Translations under genes and position numbers: made by a program
Part shown: positions 17,884-27,099 of the stretch, in pieces
Position numbering within the stretch: position 1 is the stretch's first letter
How the letters are laid out: each line of letters starts with the position of its first letter
Notes under the pieces: generated by a model
The model's database searches: none
What the model was told of the DNA's origin: nothing
What the model saw: only the letters and a program-made list of their open reading frames with translations
Origin: Candidatus Gastranaerophilales bacterium
GTDB taxonomy: Bacteria; Cyanobacteriota; Vampirovibrionia; Gastranaerophilales; Gastranaerophilaceae
DNA: 64,000 nt
Direction of reading: 5' to 3'
Assembly: GCA_944325575.1 (NCBI GenBank)
Contig: CALVAR010000001.1
Coordinates: 222,231-286,230 of the forward strand

Positions 17884-18102
17884 AACGAATTATCCTTGTG
17901 TTTACTATTATATATATAATACCAAATGTAACGAGAAATGTATATAACACAAATGAACCAAAAATTAAAAAATGTAAATACATTGGAAAAATAAAGGGTT
18001 AAATGTTATTTTATTGATACACATACTTCAAATGCAGTATGGAAGAATAAAACGCTTAATATTAATATATAAATATATTAGATTAGTGGGGAGATATTAA
18101 TT

Positions 18103-19272
18103 TTGGCTGCACCGCAGTATAAACAGTCTTACAAACAAGATTTATATAATGATTATTATACCAATAGAAATAAATATTCCAGCAACATAAGACCTGCAAA
18201 AATAAAGCGAAAAAAAGTTGTAAAAAGACATACAAACCCGTTTGCAATCGTAATGCAGTTATTTTTTGCAGTAATATTCGTGCTATATGTAAGTCCGGTT
18301 TATGTAGACAATATTACAAGACCGCTTGTAATGAGAACGGAAAAATATCCGGAAATAAAAACGGATATGAATCTCATTGCACATCCGACTGCTGCATATC
18401 TATACAATAATCATGTACTTGGTGTTAATCTACTCTCCGGAACAGAAACGAAAAAACCGCAAATGCAGGCTCTATATGAAACATATCACATGTCTGAACT
18501 TGAAAACAGATTAAAATCTCTGACTGCGTCGTATCCTTCTTTAAAGCCCTCAATATATGTATGGGATTATGAATCCGGCAAATACGCAGATATAAATGCA
18601 CAAAAAGTCTATCCTACAGCAAGTATTATAAAAATACCCGTGTTGATTCAGCTATTTAAAGCAATAGAGATGGGGATGATAAATCTCGATGATAAAATAG
18701 CAATGACAGAGTATTATAAATCAGAAGGCTCGGGAAGTTTACAGTTTAAAGGAGTCAACAGCGTATACACCGTTGACAATCTGGCAAGAGTGATGATTAC
18801 AGAATCTGATAACTCGGCTACAAACATGCTGATGGATGCAACAGGCGGCATGAATGCAATGAACCAGTCATTAAGAAAATGGGGAATGAAAGAAACACGA
18901 GTAAACGACTGGCTGCCTGATTTGCAGGGGACAAATGTAACTACATCAAAAGAAATGGCAGCAATGCTATACAATATAGATAATCCCAATTTTCTGACAT
19001 TAAATTCTCGTGAAAAAATTGTCGATTATATGAGCCACGTGCATAATAACAGGCTTATACAGGCAGGACTTCCTGCAAGTGCAATATTTATTCATAAAAC
19101 GGGCGATATAGGCAAAATGCTCGGAGATGCCGGTATTGTTTATACACCTAACGGAAAAAAATATATAGTTGTTATGCTGGTAAACAGGCCTTACAATTCT
19201 CCTCTAGGGAAAGATTTTATAGTAAAAGCTTCATCACTGATATACAACTATATGGTTAACACAAATTTATAA
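18103..19272 (+). CDS. Membrane-anchored class A beta-lactamase-fold protein
   Basis: A 389-residue protein starting at TTG after GGGGAG. Residues 48-68 are one membrane segment, so the enzyme domain faces the periplasm. Catalytic motifs are S174-x-x-K177 (A-S-I-I-K), S235-D-N and K332-T-G. At the omega-loop position where class A beta-lactamases carry Glu166 (W-E-P-E-L-N) this protein reads W-L-P-D-L-Q, so the deacylation base seems missing. It is therefore more likely a penicillin-binding or peptidoglycan-acting hydrolase than a resistance enzyme. Confidence 0.85.
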   Translation: MAAPQYKQSYKQDLYNDYYTNRNKYSSNIRPAKIKRKKVVKRHTNPFAIVMQLFFAVIFVLYVSPVYVDNITRPLVMRTEKYPEIKTDMNLIAHPTAAYLYNNHVLGVNLLSGTETKKPQMQALYETYHMSELENRLKSLTASYPSLKPSIYVWDYESGKYADINAQKVYPTASIIKIPVLIQLFKAIEMGMINLDDKIAMTEYYKSEGSGSLQFKGVNSVYTVDNLARVMITESDNSATNMLMDATGGMNAMNQSLRKWGMKETRVNDWLPDLQGTNVTTSKEMAAMLYNIDNPNFLTLNSREKIVDYMSHVHNNRLIQAGLPASAIFIHKTGDIGKMLGDAGIVYTPNGKKYIVVMLVNRPYNSPLGKDFIVKASSLIYNYMVNTNL

Positions 19273-19349
19273 ATTATTTATTGATATTAAGACTTTCTTA
19301 TATTATAGTTAATAACATAGTTATTTTATACAGAATTTTGGAGAAAAAT

Positions 19350-19595
19350 ATGAGTCATCAGATAATAAAAGTAGCATGGGAACTTAATGAAAACTGCGAA
19401 AACAGATATCAGTTGGTTTATGAAATCGCAGAACTTGCCAAAAAGCTTGTTGATGAATACCAGATGAAAAAGCCAAAAGATGAACTAGGATTTGATGATT
19501 ACGGATTTGATAATTCAATAAAAAAAGAAAATCCCGTAGAACATGCTATTATGGTAAAAGCTTCTGAATCTGACGAAAGCAGACTTGTCGGATAA
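19350..19595 (+). CDS. rpoZ: RNA polymerase omega subunit
   Basis: An 81-residue protein read from the ATG at 19350, which has TTGGAGA upstream; a longer frame from 19281 is unlikely. The stretch N-R-Y-Q-L-V-Y-E-I-A-E-L-A-K-K-L and the later N-P-V-E-H-A-I follow the omega pattern (R-Y-x-L-V...A...A-x-x-L, then K-P-V-x-x-A). Omega binds the beta-prime subunit and aids polymerase assembly. Divergence is high, so the call is probable rather than certain. Confidence 0.65.
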   Translation: MSHQIIKVAWELNENCENRYQLVYEIAELAKKLVDEYQMKKPKDELGFDDYGFDNSIKKENPVEHAIMVKASESDESRLVG

Positions 19596-19610
19596 AATAA
19601 AAATTAAGAC

Positions 19611-19646
19611 AAAAAAATACCGGTGTAAAAACACCGGTATTTTTTT
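19611..19646. terminator. Bidirectional terminator
   Basis: Perfect 10-bp hairpin ATACCGGTGT...ACACCGGTAT with A7 before and T7 after, between convergent rpoZ and rpsT. Confidence 0.9.
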
Positions 19647-19660
19647 AATCAAGTTTATAA

Positions 19661-19930
19661 CTATTTAGCAAGAAGTTTATTCACAGCCAGAGTTAATCTT
19701 GATTTTTTTCTTGCAGCAGTGTTTTTGTGCAAAACACCTTTTGAAACAGCTTTGTCACAAAGTTTGTAAGCGTGGCTCATAGCTGTTTTTAATTCTGCAT
19801 CATTTTTGGCTTGTGCTAATTCAAGTGTTTTTCTTATTGCAGTTTTGATTTCAGACTTAACAGCAACGTTTCTTTGTCTGTTTCTTTCTGCGATTAAAAC
19901 TCTTTTTTTAGCGGATTTAATATTAGCCAT
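19661..19930 (-). CDS. rpsT: 30S ribosomal protein S20
   Basis: An 89-residue lysine- and alanine-rich helical protein starting M-A-N-I-K-S-A-K-K-R-V, with the conserved V-L-H-K-N-T-A-A-R-K-K-S-R-L near the C terminus. It binds 16S rRNA early in 30S assembly. AAAGGA precedes the ATG. It is monocistronic with its own promoter, a leader of about 80 bases and a strong terminator. Confidence 0.97.
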   Translation of the reverse strand: MANIKSAKKRVLIAERNRQRNVAVKSEIKTAIRKTLELAQAKNDAELKTAMSHAYKLCDKAVSKGVLHKNTAARKKSRLTLAVNKLLAK

Positions 19931-20018
19931 TGTTTTGTCCTTTCATTTGCATCTGTCACGGGTTACGTCTAAAAGCCGCATCCCCTAAAATCTGCAATGA
20001 GGTTTGGTGAGTATTTTT

Positions 20019-20046
20019 ATTATATTGCAAGAAATTTATATTACAA
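20019..20046 (-). promoter_or_regulatory. rpsT promoter
   Basis: On the minus strand TTGTAA (20046-20041) and TATAAT (20024-20019) are 16 bases apart, upstream of an 80-base leader that may carry S20 autoregulation. Confidence 0.6.
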
Positions 20047-20139
20047 GTGTATCAATTTAAAAATTACTTATTTTATACGATACACAATCACCTTAATAAG
20101 CTATAATTTATAAAAGGGATTATATTATAGAGAAATTTT

Positions 20140-23100
20140 ATGTTACAAGAAGCTACAAAAATTATTCAATCGGCATTTCATGACAGTTTTATAAAAAGAT
20201 TGAGTCTTTATCTTCACGACTGTGTGAGAGAGGAAGTACAAAGCTCTACATTTAGAAATCTAAAACAGGACAAGGATAATAAATGGATATTTTTAAAGGG
20301 AGAAGAAGAACTCTTTACTAATTTTGATAAACCTTTGCTTCTTGACGGTTCTGACAGCGACCTTACAGAGCTTATGATACAAAGTGAAATGAGCCAGAAA
20401 GATAAATATCTTATCTACGGACATTTATTTCTTGTGGGCAAAAATTCGCGTTCTAAAAGAAAAAATGAGTTTTTGACACCACTTTTATATGCCCCTTGCA
20501 AATTAGAAAGAGAGGGAGTGAATATAACCTGCACACTGCAGGATGACGTGCTATCCCTTAACACCGGCGCATTGACTGCACTAATGCGTAAAAGCGATGA
20601 CGAAGATGAAATGGAGCATATGCTGGACGGCCTATTGGAAGTAGTACCGGAACTGCCGTTAACAAAAGACGGGCTGGATATATTTTTAACAACTTTAAAA
20701 TCAATACTGCCTGATGTGGAAATTTCTTTAAATCACGAAGATGATGCAAACGAAAACTTTGTAAAAGATGAAGCTGACAATTTTTATCAAAAAATTGATT
20801 CAGGGAATATTGATGATTTTATAGAAGATTCTGATACGGATGATTCAAAACCGGCTTTAAAACTTGATAAAGTTTCTATTACAAACCAGAGTGCGGTTAT
20901 TTTGACCAAACGTCCCTCTGTAACCGCAGGTGTCTTGCATGAGTTAAAGCAAATAGCGGAAAAGCCGAGCGGGGTTTTTAGAGAATCTGCATTATCAGTT
21001 GTAAATGAAGAGTACCTGAGAGGTACAGGCAAACTGTTTGATAAATCAAATAAAGAAAAAAAAGAACTCAAAGATTTTGCTGCAGTAACGCCATTGTCAC
21101 TCAGTGATTCACAGGAAGAAGTAATCAAAAAAATTGAGCAGAATCCGCTTCTTGCAGTATACGGACCGCCCGGTACAGGGAAATCACAAACTATAGTAAA
21201 CCTTGTAGCACACCTTATTGCTAACGGCAAGACGGTTCTGGTTGCATCAAGAATGGACAAAGCAGTTGATGTAGTGGCAGAAAGATTAAATGAGCTTGGT
21301 GCACCTTTTCTTGCATTAAGAGCAGGAAGATTAAACTATCAAAAACAGCTGAGTTTTCAACTGCAGGATTTAATTGCAAATAAAATAGATATTGATACGG
21401 GATTTGAAGATGCAATTCTTGTTGATGTTGAGGATATGCATGATTTACTAAAGTCTATAAAAGAACTGGAAAATAAGTGCGAAAAAATTATTGCTCTGGA
21501 AAAAGAATGGCATGAAATAATTGATAAGAAGAAATCCCTTGATAATGACTTGGGAGAAAGAGTATTTATCAAAAATAAATTAAAAAAAGACGAAATAGAC
21601 GAAATAAAGAAAGTATTGGCAAATATTGAGAAAAACCTTGAAAAATCAGGCTTATTTACAAATATTTCAAATACATTTTCCGCGATGAAGCTCAAAAAGA
21701 TTTTAAACACCGCAAAACTTCCTTCTGACCCTGAATCCATAATGAGACTATCTCTTGAACTGCAGGCAGAAGAAATGGATTGCAATGCAAGAATAACGGA
21801 GACAAGAATTCATAAAATAGGCAATATTCATCAGCTGCTGTCTCAGATTAAACAATTGAAAAAAAGACAGAGAACTCTTGCGGTTGACATTCTTAAAAAC
21901 AAAAGACGTGAGTCGCTTAAAGGGCTTTTAAGAGATCAGATAAAACGCCAGAGATTGATTATCCACACAAAAGCTATTGTGGAAAGAAAGAAAAACCTTC
22001 AAAACAGATTATTGGAAGAAGAAGATTTTACACCGCTTTTAGAAGCATTCCCCTGCTGGTGTGTAACAACATATGCAATATCCGGTTCATTACCTATGAA
22101 GCCGGGCCTGTTTGATGTCGCAATAATTGATGAAGCGTCTCAATGCGATATAGCAAGCTGTTTTCCTATATTATTCAGAGCCAAAAAAGCAGTTATCGTG
22201 GGTGATGACAAACAGCTGCCCCATTTGTCATTCTTAGAAAAGGCAAAAGAACAGTCTTTCTTAAGTCAATACAATATTCCTGACAAATATCAGCTAATGT
22301 GGAGATTCAGAACAAACTCCATGTTTGACCTTGCAAATTATTACTCTACAAATCCGGTGCTTTTGGATGAACATTTCAGAAGCTATTACCCGATTATCCA
22401 GTTTAGCAATCAGGAATTTTACGGCAACCGTATACGTATTATGACAAAAGACTCCGGCACAAATGATGTTCTGGAACTTCATTTAGTATCAGACGGCAAA
22501 GTAGATTCTGACGCAACAAGAAACATGCCTGAAGTTGAAGCTGTGGTAAAGAGAATACACGAAATTATTTTGGATGATTCACACAACGGAGATGAAGAGC
22601 ATCCCGTATCAATTGGTGTAGTTTCACCGTTTAGAGGTCAGGTTGACTTAATAGAAAAAGCAATCAGACAGGTTCTTACAGAATCTACTATAAGAAGACA
22701 CAAAATAGAAGTAGGGACAGCACATACGTTTCAAGGCGATGAAAGAGATGTAATTATATTTTCACTTGCTGTTGCAGATAACAGCTTTGCACAGAGCTTA
22801 ACCTTCCTGCAAAAGCCAAATCTATTTAATGTTGCAATTACACGTGCACGTAAAAAACTAATTACATTTTTATCAAGAGATCCCAAAAACCTTCCGCCCG
22901 GATTGTTAAAAGATTATATAGAATACACTCAAAAATATATAGAAAGTGCAAAGGAAGATGAATTTTCAAGTAAAAATAGATTCAAAAATTCATTTGAACA
23001 AACAATTGCACAGGCATTTATAATGGAAGGATTTGATGTAAAAGCAGGCTTTGAGGCTGCGGGTGTCAGCCCTGATCTCCTTGCAAAAGATGAGCTTGGA

Positions 23101-23283
23101 AATGAAATTATCATTGAAATTGACGGTGTAGAAGATAATACAAAAAGCAATATCACTGATATGAAAAAGCAGACTATTCTTGAACGTGCAGGATATAAAG
23201 TTGCAAGAATATCTTTCAGAGAATGGGAACACAGCCCACAGGCCTGCATTGACAGAATTAAGCAATCATTTATAAATTCTTAA
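20140..23283 (+). CDS. Superfamily 1 (DNA2/Upf1-like) helicase with C-terminal nuclease-like domain
   Basis: A 1047-residue protein. Walker A is G-P-P-G-T-G-K-S near residue 342, Walker B is I-I-D-E-A-S near 662 and G-D-D-K-Q-L-P follows; G-T-A-H-T-F-Q-G-D-E-R-D and N-V-A-I-T-R-A-R are late SF1 motifs. A coiled, K/E-rich insert spans about 430-640. Residues 940-1047 look like a PD-(D/E)xK/Vsr-type fold: F-E-Q-T-I-A near the start, then S-P-D-L-L-A...I-I-I-E-I-D-G. It may act in repair or phage defence. It stands alone, with no partner defence gene adjacent. Confidence 0.85.
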   Translation: MLQEATKIIQSAFHDSFIKRLSLYLHDCVREEVQSSTFRNLKQDKDNKWIFLKGEEELFTNFDKPLLLDGSDSDLTELMIQSEMSQKDKYLIYGHLFLVGKNSRSKRKNEFLTPLLYAPCKLEREGVNITCTLQDDVLSLNTGALTALMRKSDDEDEMEHMLDGLLEVVPELPLTKDGLDIFLTTLKSILPDVEISLNHEDDANENFVKDEADNFYQKIDSGNIDDFIEDSDTDDSKPALKLDKVSITNQSAVILTKRPSVTAGVLHELKQIAEKPSGVFRESALSVVNEEYLRGTGKLFDKSNKEKKELKDFAAVTPLSLSDSQEEVIKKIEQNPLLAVYGPPGTGKSQTIVNLVAHLIANGKTVLVASRMDKAVDVVAERLNELGAPFLALRAGRLNYQKQLSFQLQDLIANKIDIDTGFEDAILVDVEDMHDLLKSIKELENKCEKIIALEKEWHEIIDKKKSLDNDLGERVFIKNKLKKDEIDEIKKVLANIEKNLEKSGLFTNISNTFSAMKLKKILNTAKLPSDPESIMRLSLELQAEEMDCNARITETRIHKIGNIHQLLSQIKQLKKRQRTLAVDILKNKRRESLKGLLRDQIKRQRLIIHTKAIVERKKNLQNRLLEEEDFTPLLEAFPCWCVTTYAISGSLPMKPGLFDVAIIDEASQCDIASCFPILFRAKKAVIVGDDKQLPHLSFLEKAKEQSFLSQYNIPDKYQLMWRFRTNSMFDLANYYSTNPVLLDEHFRSYYPIIQFSNQEFYGNRIRIMTKDSGTNDVLELHLVSDGKVDSDATRNMPEVEAVVKRIHEIILDDSHNGDEEHPVSIGVVSPFRGQVDLIEKAIRQVLTESTIRRHKIEVGTAHTFQGDERDVIIFSLAVADNSFAQSLTFLQKPNLFNVAITRARKKLITFLSRDPKNLPPGLLKDYIEYTQKYIESAKEDEFSSKNRFKNSFEQTIAQAFIMEGFDVKAGFEAAGVSPDLLAKDELGNEIIIEIDGVEDNTKSNITDMKKQTILERAGYKVARISFREWEHSPQACIDRIKQSFINS

Positions 23284-23528
23284 GCTATTTTATTAAAACA
23301 AATTTTATTAGCTTCAAGATTTTCTGAAAAAGAATTGTCCAATCTGTCGGGAACTTCCGCTATATAATTTAATCCGCCATGTTGAATGTCACCTTCAGGT
23401 TTAGCCGGTTTAATTTTAACATTTGGATTTATGCTTAGATTTACAACATAAAATATTTCATCCGGTTTGTCCTTAATATTGATTTTGTATTTACCACTAA
23501 AGCTGGGTGAATAACTGTTTATTAACAT
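23280..23528 (-). CDS. Small protein with N-terminal PSFSG motif
   Basis: An 82-residue protein, no family recognised. It starts M-L-I-N-S-Y-S-P-S-F-S-G-K and has no signal peptide or membrane segment. The body is probably beta-rich. An excellent AAAGGAG ribosome site supports a real gene. Its last four bases overlap the end of the helicase gene on the other strand. The S-F-S-G start resembles the short motif at the start of three other proteins here. Confidence 0.65.
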   Translation of the reverse strand: MLINSYSPSFSGKYKINIKDKPDEIFYVVNLSINPNVKIKPAKPEGDIQHGGLNYIAEVPDRLDNSFSENLEANKICFNKIA

Positions 23529-23596
23529 TATTAATTTCTCCTTTCGTTTAACATAAGGAGTGTAAAAAAATTTTTTTGCTATTAAATAAAGAATTA

Positions 23597-24718
23597 TTAA
23601 AAACCTATTAACATTGACAACTCGGAATATGAACGCCCTAATGATTTTGCAATAACTGGATCTGTCAACTTACCCTGAAAAGTACTTACACCTTTATATA
23701 ATTCAGGCATAGATTTAACGGCAGCAATGAAACCTTTTGTTGAAAGTCCCAAAATATAAGGCAGCACATAATTGTTAAAAGAAACCGTTGCTGTTCTGGC
23801 TACACAACTCGGGATATTAGGAATTGCACAATGTATAACACCGTATTTTTCAAATGTTGGATTTTCAAATGAGGTAGGTTCTTTGATTGTCTCTACAATG
23901 CCGCCCTGATCAATAGATACGTCTATAATAACAGAGCCTTTCCTCATATTTTTAACCATTTTTTCCGTAATAATATTAGGTGCCTTTGCACCAACCAGCA
24001 ATACTGCACCGATTACCAGATCAGCTGTTTTTGTATACTTTTCAAGATTGTATTTATTGGACATTGCTGTATTAACCCTGCCTTGAAAAAGTTTTGCAGC
24101 TTCTCTTAATTTTTCCGGACAAATATCGAGCATTGTGACTATAGCACCCATTCCAAGTGCAACTTTTGCAGCATGTACACCTACAACACCTGCACCAACA
24201 ATCAATACTTCACTCGGATATACACCCGGAACACCGCCTAATAATTTTCCAACACCGCCGTAAGTATTTTCTAACAGTCGTGCACCTATTTGGATTGACA
24301 CACGCCCGGCAATCTCACTTACAGGCATTAGCATAGGCAGCTTTCCGTCAGGAGTTTGAATTGTTTCATAATCTATTGTTGTAACTTTTTTCTTTATCAA
24401 GACATCAAACAATTCCGGTTCAATAGCAAGATGAGCATATGATAAAACTGTCTGACCATTTTTTAAATAAGAATATTCTTCTTTTTGAAGTTCTTTAACC
24501 TTTACAATGATTTCTGACTTTGAATAAACCTCCTGCGCTGAATCTAGTATTTTTGCACCGACCTCTTCATACATTTCATCTGTAAAGCCGATTCTTTCAC
24601 CTGCACCTTTTTCAACATATACTTCATTGTCATTTTCAATAAGGGTTTTTACAGATGACGGTATTAACGACACTCTGTTTTCACATATTTTTATTTCTTT
24701 TGGAACCCCAATAATCAT
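23597..24718 (-). CDS. ald: Alanine dehydrogenase
   Basis: A 373-residue NAD-dependent enzyme interconverting alanine and pyruvate plus ammonia. Typical features: M-I-I-G-V-P-K-E-I-K at the start, K-V-K-E near 74 and Y-A-H-L-A near 95, the Rossmann motif G-A-G-V-V-G-V-H-A-A near 175, and D-V-S-I-D-Q-G-G near 269. GGAGG precedes the ATG. It lies downstream of pyrF with a 47-base gap on the same strand, so cotranscription is possible. Confidence 0.96.
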   Translation of the reverse strand: MIIGVPKEIKICENRVSLIPSSVKTLIENDNEVYVEKGAGERIGFTDEMYEEVGAKILDSAQEVYSKSEIIVKVKELQKEEYSYLKNGQTVLSYAHLAIEPELFDVLIKKKVTTIDYETIQTPDGKLPMLMPVSEIAGRVSIQIGARLLENTYGGVGKLLGGVPGVYPSEVLIVGAGVVGVHAAKVALGMGAIVTMLDICPEKLREAAKLFQGRVNTAMSNKYNLEKYTKTADLVIGAVLLVGAKAPNIITEKMVKNMRKGSVIIDVSIDQGGIVETIKEPTSFENPTFEKYGVIHCAIPNIPSCVARTATVSFNNYVLPYILGLSTKGFIAAVKSMPELYKGVSTFQGKLTDPVIAKSLGRSYSELSMLIGF

Positions 24719-24765
24719 TAATACCTCCAGTATTTTTTAGTAAACAATAAAATTTTCTGTGCAAT

Positions 24766-25524
24766 TTATATTATAAGAGACTTTGATGCTTCTTCTATCT
24801 CGTCAATTATTAGATTAACAGCAGCAATAGGATCATCAGCAGAAGTTATCGGACGACCGACTACCATATAATCAACCCCTGCTCTGATAGCATCAGCCGG
24901 TGTAACTACTCGTATCTGGTCATTTACAACAGACCAGGTAGGACGTATTGCCGGACAGAGAATAATAAACTCATCGCTAAATTCTTTTCTGATTCTTCTT
25001 GCCTCAGAGGCACTTGCTATAACACCATCAATTTTTGACTCCTGTGCAAGGTATGTAAGATGAGAAACATACTCATCAATATTCATTTTTACATTCAATT
25101 CTTCTGTTAATGTTCTTTGTCCAAAACTGGATAGCAATGTTACACCGAGAATTGTGGGTTTTGGCTTATTAAATTTTTTTGCTGTTTCTCTCGCAACTTT
25201 AACAGTTGTTGTAAGCATTTTCGAACCGCCGGCAAGGTGTGCGCTAAAAGTTGTTACACCACGTTTTATTAAATTAGAACCGGCCTTTGCAACAGTAGAA
25301 GGAATATCATGGAACTTGCCATCAAAATACACCTCACCACCAAGATTTTTTATCAGTTCAATAGCATCGTAAGCACACGAGGTAAAAAGCTGAGGTCCAA
25401 CCTTAAAACATCCAACGTAGTCTTTTAAAAGTTTAACCAAACGCTCTACTTCGTCAAGAGAGTCAGTATCAAGAGCAAGAACAATTCTATCCTTAGCTGA
25501 TAAATTTGTATTATTAAAACCCAT
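24766..25524 (-). CDS. pyrF: Orotidine 5'-phosphate decarboxylase
   Basis: Final step of UMP synthesis. Read from the ATG at 25524 (252 residues); an in-frame extension of 18 residues is hydrophobic and unlikely. L-A-L-D-T-D-S near the start, V-Y-F-D-G-K-F-H-D-I-P catalytic loop with the D-x-K-x-x-D pattern, and late R-P-T-W-S and V-G-R-P-I phosphate-binding residues are visible. A conventional Shine-Dalgarno is weak. It follows the small exported protein gene. Confidence 0.95.
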   Translation of the reverse strand: MGFNNTNLSAKDRIVLALDTDSLDEVERLVKLLKDYVGCFKVGPQLFTSCAYDAIELIKNLGGEVYFDGKFHDIPSTVAKAGSNLIKRGVTTFSAHLAGGSKMLTTTVKVARETAKKFNKPKPTILGVTLLSSFGQRTLTEELNVKMNIDEYVSHLTYLAQESKIDGVIASASEARRIRKEFSDEFIILCPAIRPTWSVVNDQIRVVTPADAIRAGVDYMVVGRPITSADDPIAAVNLIIDEIEEASKSLII

Positions 25525-25589
25525 ACCAATCCCGTCAAATATACTATAGCCATACAAATATAGCATTTTAAGAGACATCTTGCAACTAA

Positions 25590-26048
25590 TTATTTACAAA
25601 ACGTCTGCATCAATCCCAGAGAACGTCCTCTTTTTGGGTGATAAGAAGGCGAAAAATAGACTTCGGTAGTCTTTACATATCCATACATCCGTTCCTGTAC
25701 ATCATTTATGTCTTCGCAATTTACATCAAACACACCCATAACTTTACCATCAGGTGACTTATAAACACCAAGATGCCTCAGATATAAATTTTGTACAGTT
25801 CTGGAATCATATAACCATCCTGACGGAAGTCTTTTCCACACTGCACTATCTTCATAGAAATTAAGCATATTGGCATCTATTAAGAATGAAGCAATATTAT
25901 CCCTCATCAAATCGCCTTTTGCTCTGCTCTGTTTATCAACCTGTCTTGAAACTGCATACAATTGTGCACCAATCTGTGCATTTGTACGAGCATAACATGG
26001 TATGCATACAAACATAATGCAAGTTAATATGAATATATTTTTTAACAT
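25590..26048 (-). CDS. Small exported protein of unknown function
   Basis: A 152-residue protein with a clear signal peptide (residues 1-20, ending C-Y-A). No family recognised. The mature part contains few cysteines and several conserved-looking aromatic stretches (W-L-Y-D-S-R, V-Y-F-S-P-S-Y). The start overlaps the end of tsaD by seven bases, so it is cotranscribed with thrS-tsaD. Periplasmic location is inferred from the signal peptide only. Confidence 0.75.
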   Translation of the reverse strand: MLKNIFILTCIMFVCIPCYARTNAQIGAQLYAVSRQVDKQSRAKGDLMRDNIASFLIDANMLNFYEDSAVWKRLPSGWLYDSRTVQNLYLRHLGVYKSPDGKVMGVFDVNCEDINDVQERMYGYVKTTEVYFSPSYHPKRGRSLGLMQTFCK

Positions 26049-27094
26049 CTTGAAAATACTTCCTGCTCCAATGAATCCATTGTGTTTGCAAGAAAATATG
26101 CAGAACTTGCAATCATGGAAGCATTATCAGTACAGTATTTCATAGCAGGTGCATAAATGCTGTATCCCGCCTCCTGAAGTGAGAAGAATTTTTTTCTTAT
26201 TTCAGAATTTGCTGCAACGCCGCCGCCCAGGACAATCTGTTTTATGCCATACTTTTGCGCAGCCTTAAGAGTTTTCTTAAATAAAGTAGAAGTTATACAC
26301 TCCTGAAAACTGGCAGCAACATCTTCTTTGGGTATATATCCAAGTTCTTTTTCAAGTTTTCTGGTAAGATTCAACACAGCTGTTTTCAAACCTGAAAAAC
26401 TGAAATCAAACTCGCCTTGTACCTTTGCCTCAGGAAGTTTATATGCATTGGGGTTGCCGTTTGGTGCCATTCTGTCAAGATTCAGCCCCCCTGGGTAAGG
26501 AAGTCCCAATAGTCTTGCAACTTTATCATACGCTTCACCGGTAGCATCATCAATTGTTTCTCCTATAATCTGCTGATTTAGATAATCATCAACTTTAATT
26601 ATCTGCGTATGACCACCGCTTATAAGTAAAGCAATCATAGGCGGTTTAAGCTCTGTATCTATATAATTTGCACAGACATGAGCATTAAGATGATTAACCC
26701 CAATAAAAGGTTTGTCATAAGTAACAGCAAGAGCCTTGGCAGCATTTAAGCCGACAAGAAGAGACCCGACAAGTCCGGGGCCGACGGTAGCAGAAAAAGC
26801 CGTTATATCATCAGGGCCAAGACCTGACTGTTCAAAAGCCTGAGCAATAATCAAATTAACAGCATCAAGATGTTCTCTTGCGGCGACTTCCGGTACCACT
26901 CCGCCAAACTGTTGATGTGTTTTTATCTGAGAAGCAACCACATTTGCCAGTACTTCCCTGCCGTTTTTGACAATAGCGCATGCTGTCTCATCACAGCTGG
27001 ACTCTAAAGCCATAATGATTATATCGTCTTTTGCATCAGGGCCTATTAAAACAGTTTCTCCTGATAAAGGTTTTTTAAATTCTTTAACCAACAT
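26042..27094 (-). CDS. tsaD: tRNA N6-threonylcarbamoyladenosine transferase
   Basis: A 350-residue ASKHA-fold protein that transfers threonylcarbamoyl to A37 of ANN-decoding tRNAs with TsaB and TsaE. Iron ligands are in the H-L-N-A-H-V motif near 129, and family motifs E-S-S-C-D-E-T-A, S-G-G-H-T-Q-I and F-S-F-S-G-L-K are present. It follows thrS by five bases. Pairing with thrS fits a shared threonine/tRNA role. Confidence 0.97.
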   Translation of the reverse strand: MLVKEFKKPLSGETVLIGPDAKDDIIIMALESSCDETACAIVKNGREVLANVVASQIKTHQQFGGVVPEVAAREHLDAVNLIIAQAFEQSGLGPDDITAFSATVGPGLVGSLLVGLNAAKALAVTYDKPFIGVNHLNAHVCANYIDTELKPPMIALLISGGHTQIIKVDDYLNQQIIGETIDDATGEAYDKVARLLGLPYPGGLNLDRMAPNGNPNAYKLPEAKVQGEFDFSFSGLKTAVLNLTRKLEKELGYIPKEDVAASFQECITSTLFKKTLKAAQKYGIKQIVLGGGVAANSEIRKKFFSLQEAGYSIYAPAMKYCTDNASMIASSAYFLANTMDSLEQEVFSRC

Positions 27095-27099
27095 AATTG

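Noticed and set aside
18103..19272. Antibiotic-resistance beta-lactamase
   Set aside because: The omega-loop glutamate needed for class A hydrolysis appears to be replaced.
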